A stretch of DNA of 64,000 nt, taken from assembly GCA_026874595.1 (NCBI GenBank), contig CM049322.1, positions 32,134,340-32,198,339 on the forward strand, given 5' to 3'. Below, one piece after another: positions 11,740-23,014 of this stretch. This DNA is from Sipunculus nudus (Eukaryota; Annelida; Sipuncula; Golfingiida; Sipunculidae). Numbering within the stretch: the stretch's first letter is position 1; each line of letters starts with the position of its first letter. The translations under genes were made by a program, and so were the position numbers. The notes beneath the pieces were generated by a model. That model was not told where the DNA came from and made no database searches. It saw only the letters and a program-made list of their open reading frames with translations.

Positions 11740-11763
11740 CATACAAATTACAAGAATCCTCAT
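11740..11763 (-). CDS. Putative first exon of lectin locus 2 (start codon)
   Basis: ATG followed by MRILVICM and a perfect ATG|GTAAGA donor. Together with WAVLIV at the start of the next exon it would form a typical signal peptide. The exon ends in phase 0 whereas the next exon needs phase 1, so this junction also fails by one base. Confidence 0.4.
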
Positions 11764-13680
11764 ATTTTCAACAGCAGAGCCACTACTTTGTTGACAGACT
11801 GTTGTTCAATACAAATATTTTTTTGCCAAGGGCAGCTGAAAGTGAGACGTTTTTAATGTACCAATAACGACCTGTGCTTAAAATAAAAATAGTGGAATAC
11901 TTGTTTGTTCAGAAAGCAGTTTTTCTCAACAAATATGGAAACCTGAAAGGTAAATATCACAAGTTTTGGATGATTAAATCTTAATAAATTCGAACACAGA
12001 TCTTCAGAAAAGGGGACATATAAACGACCTGTTGAATTTGGCTGGACAGTAGTACGCTGTTTGCAGTCTACCAAACAATTTTAGGAATGAAATATCTGTA
12101 GGAGCTTGTATCACAATTCCATTGAAGTTAAACCTGTAAATAAATCGAAGTATTTTATCATGTAAATGAACCCTTTTCAAAGCTCAAAGAGCGGCATTAT
12201 TAGCATTTTCAAGTAAGACCATTTATGAATATAGCCAATTCTAGAGGTTCTACGGTATTGTCAAATGAATAAGCCTTTGAAAGACAAATTAATAAAGAGG
12301 CAAGTTATTAAAGCGGCACATTGCCGCTCCTTTGTCTGTGTACCCATTCAGCTTCTTAAAAGGAAACACCAGGACGTGATATGACTATATGAACATTTAT
12401 CGGAAAACGGAATGTCCTCGTTTTGATTTTAATTTGTAAGAAATATCATGATTTTATGGAATAACCGATGAAAACAAAGAGATTCCTTTTGTCTACATTA
12501 TCAATAAATTCCCCTTCTGAAGGAATGCCAAAACCATAATGGTGTGGAAACCATACTCGTTGTTTCTAATGGTGTAGCATTCCTATCGCTAATCCAAGTA
12601 TAATGCGTCCTAGTCCAAGAGGAGATAAACTTTATTGAAATGAACCACTATTTGTGCATCAGCTAATGCAACACGACTGCTATGCATGCTTTACACGTTA
12701 CAGATATGACATGCCATCGATTCTTCATTTAAGGGACTTGTCTAGTATAGGGCCGATGATTAACAATAACGTTCGTTTGGATACGATCAATTATATTTTA
12801 TATACAATTTTATGTATAATTTTTCTCTTTTCAATGTATTCTTTCCAACAACCTAGTCAAGACATATACCATTGCATGTAATAGTTTTAAGTATGTATAT
12901 AAAGCAAAACTCTCTCTATATGTCTATCAATGCATACATTTTTTTTAATAGATTCAATACAGTTTCTTTTGTAAGGAGATTAAAGAAATTAAATACATAA
13001 TACATTTTATTGCCCCGAACGCAGTTGTTTCACAACAACAACGCCCGTGGATATCACGGATGACTCATACATTTTATCATAACTATGTCCTGAAATCAAA
13101 GCATTCAATGATTCTGAAAAATGTTACTTGCTGTGTCATATAGTTTATGGTACGTTATATATGATATCATAAAAGGATAGTACCTGCTAAGATTGATTTT
13201 TATATGATTCTTAGATAACTGCCTTTTACTTCTCGATAAACACAAGATGTATTTACAGTGATAAGATAATGGAAATTACGTTGATGAGAAAAAATGCATG
13301 GTTGACCACATGTTACGCAACGTCATGATTTTTAATCTTATATCAGATCTTGATTCAAAAATGAAAGAAATGCTCTAGATGCAACTGGTTCTGCAATATC
13401 AAATGTAAACCGTCGTATTTTCACATCAATACTGTCGGTATTCATATTGAAGTTATTTGTAATTCAATATATTTTTTTAATATAGATGGCTGACATTCAA
13501 TGAATGATATGGAGACAGTCAATTCTCTGATGAAACAATTTCATAGTTCATCGAAGAGTCATGTAGGAAATTTCATGTTGTATGGTTCAATTTCCGGTGA
13601 GACTTCTTGTCTGACCAAATCAGGTGATCGTGCTAGCATTCGTTGCATTGTTTTGGATATATAGAATAAGGAAAATTTAC
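11764..13680. other. No gene recognised
   Basis: AT-rich spacer upstream of lectin locus 2. A short CAACAACAACG palindrome-like patch is at about 13020-13050. Open frames at 11853 and 12654 show no domain or splice support. Confidence 0.4.
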
Positions 13681-14140
13681 TAACCAGGGCACCAGTCGTC
13701 ATATCCACAGGTTTTAACGTCCCAGAATTAGCCGTAACAAATACCGCAGTGATTCTAAAAAAGTGCACGAAGATACATTTTATTAGCGCATGTGTATTTC
13801 GAGTAAGCATCCTTCAAGACAAAGCAGTTAGTTTCATTGACACTAATGGTATGCCCAATATAGACACCTGATCCTTTCTTGCTTGTCTTACGCCAGTTTA
13901 AGTGCTTTATGTTTGGTTCAGGTACTGAATGCCCGGTAAATGTTGCCACTGGGGATAAGGAACCACAATGAAGCAACTTACTTTATCCACATGTATCACC
14001 TCCTCTCATCATTGCCAAAGCACAGTAAAATGGTGATTTTCGCTCCATTTAATAAGAATCCGTTGTCGACCGTAAATGAATCTGTCAGCAACGGGAGTCT
14101 TCGTAATCCTTGCGCACCCATCTTTCCCTGATTTACCCCA
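13681..14140 (-). pseudogene. Ig-like domain pieces (low confidence)
   Basis: One piece (13990-14120, minus) reads SFTVDNGFLLNGAKITILLC, like the B-strand region of an Ig fold. The next piece, after a CCTTATCCCCAG acceptor at about 13943, reads VATFTGHSVPEPNIKHLNWR with a core Trp, then DAYSKYTCAN (the YxC of strand F). After an extra T in a T6 run the frame shifts to FRITAVFVTANSG, a plausible G strand. The gap between the pieces is only about 50 nt, and a stop interrupts the first. An IgSF gene remnant is possible; homology is inferred only from the Cys/Trp/YxC spacing. Confidence 0.35.
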
Positions 14141-14671
14141 TAATAATTGAAAACCACTGATCAATGGTTTGTTCCCGAATAACAGTGTTTACTACGCAAA
14201 CCTTGCTACTGTATAAGTATGTTTTCATCTATGTAGTCTGATTAGGGTGTCGGTGTTTTCATTAAGTTATTTCAAAGGATCCTGATTGTATATTTGTACT
14301 GTTAGAATATCAAGGTTTATCAAATAGGATCAAATAGGATAGCCATCCACTAACGCTGGAATCCAAATCTTCTGTCGGTCCAGGCATGACAGTAAGTCAG
14401 TCATAGTCCATGGCCGAAATGGATAGGTACCATTAAGCTAGCAAAACCCTTCTCAGGCAAACATTACCACCAGCGCGTCCATTTGGATCTGATTCTTTTT
14501 TTTTTATCTGATATTCTTTGTCCATAAGCGTTATGGAAACGATAGCTCTGATTTAGAGTTGGGTAGCGATGAAGGATGTAATGAGGGATAACTTCTTATA
14601 TGTATCACGGGAAATACAATGGTCCAGGGACTGATCGAAGTTTGCAAATACGATAAAAAGAATAACTCACC

Positions 14672-14735
14672 CAAGCTAGATAGAAGCTCGTTTTTTTTGT
14701 CCATAATTCCTGCTGTGTGTCATTTAAAGCTTCCA
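14672..14735 (-). CDS. Candidate short exon upstream of Ig-like pieces
   Basis: About 62 nt between acceptor ATTTTCTTTTGGAAG and a strong GTGAGT donor; reads ALNDTQQELWTKKTSFYLAW, phase 1 in and 0 out. A second frame starts with ATG (MDKKNELLSSL). Either could be the first or an internal exon of the Ig-like gene. Start coordinate is approximate. Confidence 0.3.
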
Positions 14736-16650
14736 AAAGAAAATATGTTCTGTCATATTATTCTGTAGGCATATTTCAAAAATGGTCAAAATATACACGC
14801 ATCCTAGAAATGTATGCTCCGTTTAGAATAATGTCAATCTTTCTGGGTTCCTTTCCCTTGTTTATATCAGAGAAAAAAAATGGGAAAACCCTGTTCTCCC
14901 TCATATATAGTTTACCTTTTTCCTTAATTACTTGGGATTAGCTTAAACAGTTTTTATCGGTGATTAAGAGTAATTTCTATTAAAGTAAATTTCCTCTTCA
15001 GGAACACGGCAGTTTAACTCATCATACGTTCATTTTCATTCTTCATTAAAGTGTAGATCAATTAATTTACATCAAGAAGACCATTTACTTAAACGTTTAA
15101 AAGTACAAAAAACACGGCGTAATTAACAAAAATCAATATATACAAAAGCGAGAGTTCGGTTTGCCATATTTTATTAAATGCAGCTGACAAATATAAGAAA
15201 ACGCAAAACGAAACATAAAAGAACCTGCAGATAAAGACAGGTTAACGCCTATTGTAGTTAAGAACGGTTCTTCTAATAAATGCAATCCATTTCGCAAAGT
15301 ATGAAACAACAATCCAAATAAGTCAAAGTGTCCAGGGCTATTTAAGCTCTTCATGTGTTCTACATGTGGAATCCCTATCATTGTCAAATGTTGAAAACCA
15401 TATCAGGTTTTTTTTTAATAAGCTTTCTTGACTTAAAGTAGAGTGAACATTAACGTAGATTAAGCAAGACCACCTTAGTAAATACATATAAGAATGAGGA
15501 AAATAAAAAAATGGAAAATAAATAAATGAATATACTTCTTGCTTCGCGTAACTTGGTTTCAATATGAAATTTCAGTTGTTATAAATACATCAAACAAAAA
15601 TCGAAGTATGACCCACCAGGGCCTAATTTTGCATTCGGTTCCACAGCGGATATCAACGTATCGCATATTGGGGGATTGGTTCAATAATTTAATATCTCTT
15701 CTTTTTCGACAACATTACTCAATACCCTTGTTTCTTGACTTCCCTACATCACTCACTAAAGTAATATATGTAGGACTATATTTTAAAAGGTGCTTCACTT
15801 TGTCCTATTCTTCAAGTCTGCTCCACTAGTTGTTACCCATTGCAATTTGCCGATTATTATCTAAAAACTTAATATGAAAACATGATCACACTAAAGCTGT
15901 TGCAGACTGGAAACTAAATGTGAGAAGAAAAACCTCATGATATAAAATTATTTACAATCCTTCTGTTTGTGTTTACTTGGAGCCAAGTGACATATCGACT
16001 GTCATAGGGGAAACCGCCTCAATTTTATTGTGACATCTTTAGATTCAATATAACATTGAACAACCGATCATCAGTTTTTTAATGTAGTCATTGAGGATCT
16101 AACCAGTGCATTCCTGCATTAATTGGGTATTCTTTCTCCGATACTTTACTGAATTACATTAATATTATGCAATGTTTAATTTTGGTCTCATTCTAGTTTA
16201 TTGTCGCAATGTCTTATTCCTCCATTGATTTTAAACTTTAATTTTTGAAAGAATTGCTATAAGATGCCTAACTTTAATATAGTAACACATTTGAAATAAT
16301 ACGTGAAAGTCCTTTACATGCATACTTGACTGCATCATAGTTACTCTCACCTCTGTCTATCCAACATTCACATTACCAACAACTACAGTACGTAAGACCG
16401 GGCCACGCTTTGTAACTCTATCTCCGCATACAGGCAACTTTTTTATTTATCCTTCTAAACTTTAATTCCTCTCGAAAACAATGTCCGAATAAACAACTTC
16501 ATAAACTTCATGCATGCGCTGTAAACACACGTTCTTATAGCAGGCGGTTATGTTGTGACCGGAGCGTTCTAGATGGTTGACACCACTGGTGTGTGACGTA
16601 CTGGCAATAAACCATGTAGTGCATAGTATGTCTACATCAAGGTTTTATAG
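14736..16650. other. No firm feature
   Basis: AT-rich. A minus-strand donor-like GACAGAG|GTGAGA near 16359 follows an open stretch (CGDRVTKRGPVLRTVVVG) that ends in a stop before the donor. Other open frames (15133, 15539) look random. Confidence 0.35.
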
Positions 16651-16770
16651 CTTAACCAGTGCTGCACTGGAAGCCAGTGTGATTTTAATAAAACTGGAGT
16701 TATGTGCTAACGCACACGTGTACGGGACATCAGGCGAGCTGCACATTTCTCTACACGGTGGAGACGACTG
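16651..16770 (+). CDS. Candidate plus-strand exon, PLAT-like
   Basis: A 120-nt stretch between acceptor GGTTTTATAG and a perfect CTG|GTGAGT donor, phase 2 in and 2 out. It encodes SVILIKLELC and HVYGTSGELHISLHGGDDW. The pattern of an alternating hydrophobic strand, then a turn, then G-x-L-x-I-S-L-x-G resembles the start of a PLAT/LH2 domain as in lipases. GC-richer codons than the flanks support coding. The opposite strand is also open, and no partner exon was identified, so it could be a shadow of minus-strand coding sequence. Confidence 0.35.
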
Positions 16771-16959
16771 GTGAGTACTTGGGGTAGGCCATGCATCATT
16801 TGTAAAATATTTTCGAATTTGACCGCTGCCTCGATCTGAAAGTAGAATGACTGCACTATAATTTATCTGGAGTGTTGAGACTATGATTCTATGTTTATAA
16901 AATGAAAAATAAAATAAAAACAAATAAATTTTTGACAATTACCTACAGATGTCTCTTAC

Positions 16960-17123
16960 CGCTTTGTGCATAAATGCTTAACCTCAGTTTTTCGAATCAG
17001 TTCTTGGTATCAATGCTTACCAGAACAGCGCTCGTGTTGTCTCGCCTCACTCCATCCACTCAACTTGCCCTCTTTTTTATGTGAACCTCCAATGTTAAAA
17101 GTTATATTTCACTGGGCAAAGGC
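16960..17123 (-). pseudogene. Degenerate C-type lectin N-terminal exon (locus 4)
   Basis: Reads NITFNIGGSHKKEGKLSGWS and EARQH in one frame, then SAVLVSIDTKN, a stop, and KLRLSIYAQSG in another. This parallels the locus-2 exon (SGWTVARQLC, ADLVSIETEK, MSAQNG). The donor GTAAGA after AQSG is preserved. With a frame shift and at least one in-frame stop it is a relic. The partner C-terminal exon may be the weak KYFTNDAWPTP segment at about 16780-16850. Confidence 0.6.
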
Positions 17124-18690
17124 CTAGAAAAAGGTTAAAAAGAGACAAGTGACAAAGATAAAACACTGCAACAAAATGTTTTCATAAAAGCATATTGGGG
17201 AATAAATGACATTTTGCATTCTTGCGTGCTTTCTGTTATTTGTCATGGTGGTTGTACGTGTGTTAAAGTTCGCTATCCGAGTATGTATTTCAATTTTCCA
17301 CAAAGTCCTTCCGGATGACCGCGTGTTTCGTCGAACATTGAAACACTAAAAGTAAATATCACAACTTTTCATATATTAAATATTTAAAACATTTAAATAA
17401 CGAAGTATGTATAGAAGTAGGTATTGATTTTGATTCATGTTTTGCTTCCTTAATCCTATATAGTGTCAGTAGTCCCATGTTTGGCAGAAAGTATATCCAT
17501 CGAAGTAGAGCAAAACATGCTAAAGGACTTTTAGTTCAACTTATTAAGTTCAAAGTGCCTTATTCCGAATGGCATAGGTAACCAAATTAAGACGATGTAA
17601 GATATTGTTTCAATCGATATGACCTACAGTAACGGATCTGCACGTACCTGTGAGTGAGACAGACAGAGGAGCTTCTGTACGTGACACATGTTCTTTCATT
17701 TTTTAAGGCAACGTATTCAAGCGACAAAGGTGTTCCTTTGACAGTTTATCACAAGAAAAATATTTCGCTTCTAAAGAGATACAAACGTAAATAAATTCAA
17801 TAACACCAAATGGACATATATTAACATGTATTAAAATATTTCTCTCGGTGTCTACGTTGCGTTGTTAAGGCAACGCTTTCATCGAGTTGCTTTCATACAA
17901 AATATTAAGATATCTCTCATTTAAATAAAGGTCCCGTCTTCTTGATAAACGTCAAACAATCCTGTTGCCCAGATGAAATCAAATAAAAGTTTTAACGGTT
18001 ATTGTTTATTATTCCTAGCGCAAGAAACGTCTAATGCGTTTTAGTCCCATTGTGGTGTACATTATTGGAACGGCTTTAAATTTGTGCTTCAACTTAAGCA
18101 ACAATGGGTCTCATGTATGCCTTATACCGTTTTAAAATTGACATGTTTTAATTTGTGCTTTAAATGGGAACTATCTTTAAATGCATTTGATTTACAATAA
18201 TTTTTTTTTTTTTTATTTAGAATGCCTTAATATGAAGCTTCATTTATATGGAATTTAAACGAATATAACGTTGTAGTTAGGCCAACAAAAATAAAAGGTA
18301 TAGTTTTCAGGCACTGCCCGAATAAATTTTAAACTCCCCCCCCCCCATCAAAATTTTGTATTTTGATTTTCATTAGTAACTTGCCAATTTTGAGCTCCAG
18401 GCCCTCGAACATTTGTTTCAAGAAGATGAACTTACACAATTTTGATGATTATTTCCTTTGTTTTGCAGTGCTATAACTTGTTTAGCAAACAACAAAATAT
18501 GTTATTATCATGCTTTTCCTTGATCATATGACATTTTTATTGAAATATATAAAAAGGCTAAAAAAATCGCCAAAAAGTGCCTGAGAAACATACCTTATTA
18601 TTTTGTTCTTACATAATATTTCTCAAAATTCGGACTTTTAACAACTGTTTTGGATTGCTCTTTTCTTTTTAAATTAACTCATTATAAAAA
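17124..18690. other. No gene recognised
   Basis: AT-rich sequence with homopolymer runs (T15 near 18203, C10 near 18338). Two GGCAACG-containing acceptor-like patches at about 17705 and 17860 have no partner. Confidence 0.35.
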
Positions 18691-21122
18691 CAAGTGACCC
18701 ATGGGTCATGACGCTCAGCTGCCAAGCATGATCTGTGACATCATGGACTGAGATTCACAACTTCCAGTCAAATTTTGAAGAACCAATTTGCCAATTTGTT
18801 GAAAATTTTCTATGACAACAGAAATATATATCACCTATGTCTGGTTAAAACACAGTGAATTGATGGTCTGAGGAAAATGCATGATTGTTAAGCTATCAGG
18901 AACTATTCCAACAGCTTGCTTGAAACCTGTCAGTCTCAAAGGAACACCAAAAAGGGCAAATATAAGATCAAAATATATAGCAAAAATCAAGGAAATACAT
19001 GCAAGAATTATTGAGAAACAGGTGCTTCTTTAGAATTTTTATTCAATACAAGCCAACTGTACTGCACTTTTATAAATGATGGTAATATTTATTCAGAAAT
19101 ATTTGACCCAATCCTTTACAAGATTAAATAAATATACATCCAACTGCATTCACTTTAACTGTTCTTGAGATAATATGATCAAAAGGAATTAAAAGATGGT
19201 TGCCTGGTGGCCATATTGGACTTCTGACAAGTCTCAAATCAGACAACAAACATTCTCTAAATCAGACCAAACATTAAAGAAAAATTACTGAAACTGTACT
19301 AAAGAAAGAATTTCTAAGGTGGCTAACTGGCAGACATAATGGATTTCTGACAAGTATGACATTTGATATCCCACATTCTCCAAAAAGAGACCAAACTTGG
19401 GGCAAATTATCCAGTAATGAATGTCCAAAATAATTCAAAAGGCATGTCCAGGCCCTCATATCAGATTTATAGATATGCAATTGTAAAAAGTGTAAGTCCA
19501 ATATTTTTTATTATCACTCTTCTTTTCAATGGGGTCAGCAGGGTAGGTAAACTGCCAAACCTGAAAGAAAAAAAATGCAGAAAGCATGACTAAGAGTCTT
19601 GAAATAAAACAAAAAGCCATCCTAAATCAAGGTACACATCCACATATTATGAGAACAAACACTTGCTTTTGTATGTGGTGATATATATTAAAATATTCAG
19701 ATATCTAGGAAACTAAGTTTATTGCTAGGATTCCATAAAATAAACTGCAAAATGTTCCCATCATCTTATAAATCAGTAGCTAAACCTTAATACTATACTC
19801 TCATAGTCTTAATGCCTGGCTGAAGCATTCTGACAACAGTGTTTTTGTTATGAAGTAACGAGGTACTTATCACTGAGCCTTATCACTTAATAGGCTGATA
19901 CAAAAGGGAGTCATATGTCACCAGTGTCACTCACAATTACAGCCACACAGGGAGATGTACCAGCTGGAGTGGGATGGTTATATATACAAGAAAAATAGAG
20001 ATGGTCTATAAAATAAGTAATTGTGAACATCCCTGACCTATGACCTTGGCCTTTTGCCCATATATCAACTGGATTCTTTCTAAATGATGGGTAACTACTA
20101 ACCACTTAAATCTGGTGTAATTACTTGGCAACCAATGGGTGAATAACTTTGACCTGCAACCTTTAACCTGCTGACCAGCTGACCCCAAAATCAATAAGTT
20201 ATTTATTCAAGCAAAAACACCCATAAATATGAAGTTTGAGTCAAACTGAGTGATGCATAGATGTGGCATATGTGAAAGACTGAAGGTTTGGGTTGAACAG
20301 TTACACTTGAAATATGCTCACAAGCATTTAGAACAATTAAATATTGTGACCTTGACCTTTGACTTTTTGACCTAAACATCAATAGGCTTCTTCCCTTATT
20401 GGTAGGTAAGCCATATATGACAGATGGAAGGTACAGATTGAAAAGTTTGCCTGAAAATCACTCCACGCAAGAAGTGGGTGCTGTGAACTTGACCTTTGAC
20501 CTCAAAATCAACAGGTCTTTTCCCCTGTTGGCAGAGAAGCGATATCAGTGCTGGAAGGTTTGGAATGAAAAGTCTAGCTTGAAATGTGTCCACAACCTTT
20601 TCGAAGAAGTGGATCCTGTGACCCTGACCTTTGACCTTGTGACCTCAAAATCTATAGGATTCTTCTCCAACTTAGTAGGTGAGCTATATGTGAAAAATCA
20701 AAGAATTGGGATGAAAGGGTTGGCTTAAAATGCATCCACAGGCTTTTCAAAGAAGAGGCTCCTGTGACCTTGACCTTTGACCTTTTGACCTAAAAAAAAT
20801 TATGGTTCTTTCCCTGTTGGTAGGTGAGCTGTATGTGAAAGATGGAAGGTTTGGGATGAAAATTTTGTCTCAAAGAGTTATTTCTGGGGGGTGCAAACAC
20901 ACCCCATAACTTCGTGAATATAGGTCGCAGTGACCTAATTTCAGGTTTGCAAGGAGATCTTTTTATAACCTCTAAGACTGCATAGGATTCATGGCCCTAG
21001 CCCCTACGGTTACGATTTGTGCCCTGCTAACGGACGGACGGCCGGCCGGAGGACAGACGGAAGGACGACGGACAAAGACCCATCGCTATAGCCCAGCATG
21101 ACTGAAAGTCAGCTGAGCTAAA
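18690..21122. mobile_element. Non-autonomous mollusc-type repeat with TGACCT array
   Basis: Left edge has a GACCCATGGGTC palindrome followed by GCTCAGCTG; right edge has AAGTCAGCTGAGCTAAAAA, an inverted counterpart. Just inside the right edge is a GGACGGACGG/GGACAGACGG tract. No transposase is visible. I recall this edge architecture from dispersed bivalve repeats. The same CAGCTGAGCTAAAA edge recurs near 51308, and a related form near 60505. Boundaries are approximate. Confidence 0.5.
20025..20890 (+). repeat. ~140-bp tandem repeat rich in TGACCTTTGACCT
   Basis: About six diverged units at 20031, 20150, 20346, 20490, 20620 and 20762. Each carries TGACCTTGACCTTTGACC-type clusters followed by a conserved block (TTCTTCCC, GTTGGTAGGTGAGC, TGGAAGGTTTGG). 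The clustered AGGTCA half-sites on the minus strand are spaced like DR1/DR2 nuclear-receptor sites, though this may be coincidental. The open frame at 20399-20728 is a by-product. Confidence 0.6.
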
Positions 21123-22093
21123 AACTATCTCTGCAGGTTACTGTATGGTGATATCACGAACAAAAAATTGCGAAATTTTGCGAAAAGGGCAACTATTTAA
21201 TCTTTTGAAGCTAACTGTTTCATCGACATGAAACTGCAACCCCTTTTATAAGGCTGAGCAGGAGAATCGTATGTAATCTCAAAAAAAAAGGGTTCCCGGA
21301 TTTCATTGGACCGAAGTTTTTCTGTTATTCCGTTTTTACAGGGATTTGCATATATTATCCGAAAAGAGACACACACATACAATGCATGATGTCAAATGAT
21401 AACAGTTCAGATGGGCATAAGCAAAGCATGTTTTTATTCATCGCTTGTAAATTTAGTTGCAATGTTTTTCGTTATATGTATACCATTAATCATTAATAAT
21501 TAAACAGTCGAATAATATTTTCGGGAATTCTTAATTTTTTATAGTTAAGAATATCGTGTATCTATAATAATATTCTAAAAGCCATATAAATACAAATACA
21601 TATTCGAATGTTCCCAAACGTTAACAAGTGACAACGTTAAAGGTAGAGCAAAGGTAAACGCAAAGTATTTCTGAACCAGATGATGTATGTATACCATAAT
21701 GTCAAACGGAATGTTCAAACTGTTTTGTTTCACCCCTTTATATGAGCAACGGAAGTCACAACAGGGTACAAATTGAAGCATTTCGGCAAACGGTGCTGCT
21801 TTCACCAAAAATAGCATTATAATCATTTTGCACAAAAACTCACAATAAACAAGAAAATTGTTTGTGAGTGAATGTGTCCTAACATCCCAGTTATGACAGG
21901 ACTATATAATATAAATAAAAAATTCACTATAAATTTCCGTACGTACCAATACTTGTCGAAAACAAACGCATGATGCTGTACTTTCAAAATTTACAAGTTC
22001 CGCGAAGGCTAAATTAATTGGGAGCAAACATTCTAAATGTTTGCCTGTTTGCCTCTGAAATAAAAAAAGTGCATGAGACCGCCATTGTTACTT
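21123..22093. other. No firm gene; weak signal-peptide-like frame
   Basis: On the minus strand at 21835 an ATG opens MCKMIIMLFLVKAAPFAEML followed by a CCDFRC segment, which could be a signal-peptide exon for a gene further left. I see no good donor. Another minus frame at 21197-21382 has no recognisable domain. Confidence 0.3.
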
Positions 22094-22368
22094 TCAAAAA
22101 TCAATCCAGCCGGTAGGTTGCAGTCGAAAATTTTTCTCGCATATTCCCATAGTGTTTTTGGTAACATCGGCTGCACTGAACCACCCAAAACCTTTGTTTT
22201 CAACCGCTTGATACATCCATTCAAGACGGAAAATATTTGTTTCTCCAGGTGGTTGTCCTGGGATCCAGTTGGTAAATATCATGTCTTCTCCGGTTGCCAT
22301 CCATTGCCATTTCTCTAGGTTTTCTATGTATTTTCCACTCGTCCAATAAGCATGCAGAAATACCCAGT
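22094..22368 (-). CDS. C-type lectin domain, C-terminal exon (locus 3, intact)
   Basis: Acceptor TTTTGTTAAG, phase 1, then DWVFLHAYWTSGKYIENLEK, WQWMATGEDMIFTNWIPGQP and, near the end, WFSAADVTKNTMGICEKN, with a short basic-aromatic tail and stop. Classical CTLD landmarks are kept: the WxW core, FTNW and the terminal ICE Cys. The sugar/Ca2+ motif is degenerate (QPP for QPD, no WND) and the C2-C3 disulfide is absent. So this is probably a secreted CTLD without canonical Ca2+-dependent sugar binding. It joins the N-terminal exon at 22814 in phase. Best-preserved lectin unit in the window. Confidence 0.8.
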
Positions 22369-22520
22369 CTTAACAAAAATATTATACTAGATTAAAATCT
22401 TAAGATACATTTAAAACAGTGCAAACAATAAGCCGGCCGTTGTGGAAAATGTGATACACAGTGGTATCCTCAATCATATCTAGACGTAATAATTATGATA
22501 ATAGTAATAATAATAGTAAC

Positions 22521-22558
<38 letters not shown>

Positions 22559-22813
22559 TAAATACCCTTGGATCACTTTTTAATTCAGTTTTAATCCTGT
22601 TTGGTCTTAATTGAATTTAAATTGGTCATCATAATCGGAGTTCGTCTTAAGATTATTTTTCATGATATGTTTATCTCCTTCGTGGTTTTATTCCCATATA
22701 TAATTAAATCTCCAAATTTGGCTTCGAAGGAATAAGATTTCAAACCTACAAAGGTTTCTGAGATAAATTGTATCATGTTTATCATTTACTGACTAAATAT
22801 CCATAACACTTAC
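22369..22813 (-). other. Intron of lectin locus 3 with AAT microsatellite
   Basis: About 445 bp between the two intact CTLD exons, bounded by GTAAGT and TTAAG on the minus strand. Contains an imperfect (AAT)n tract at about 22496-22553. Confidence 0.6.
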
Positions 22814-23014
22814 CAGTCATTCCAGTTGCTATTGACTCAATGTACTCTGATTCTAAAGGTGTTTCGATGCTCATTAAATCCCCTCCATCACCAGTGCAGT
22901 TTTCCCGTGAACGAGTCCATCCATCCCAGATCCCAGCCCTGTAGCAAGACCCTATTTGTCGACCATCATGTCTTTGGTCGAGGAAGAGATGATGATAGCC
23001 AACGGGACACCTGT
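22814..23014 (-). CDS. C-type lectin domain, N-terminal exon (locus 3, intact)
   Basis: A 201-nt exon, phase 1-1, acceptor ACGTTTTCAG and donor GTAAGT. It reads RCPVGYHHLFLDQRHDGR, then SCYRAGIWDGWTRSRENC and GDLMSIETPLESEYIESIA. The CP-x-G-Y start, the W..(A/S)...C helix and the GGDLMSIE loop are the standard first half of a CTLD. If the upstream intron is not spliced exactly here, the frame continues into PQCSAFECTF. The acceptor region has been amplified into the 48-bp array immediately upstream. Confidence 0.75.
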
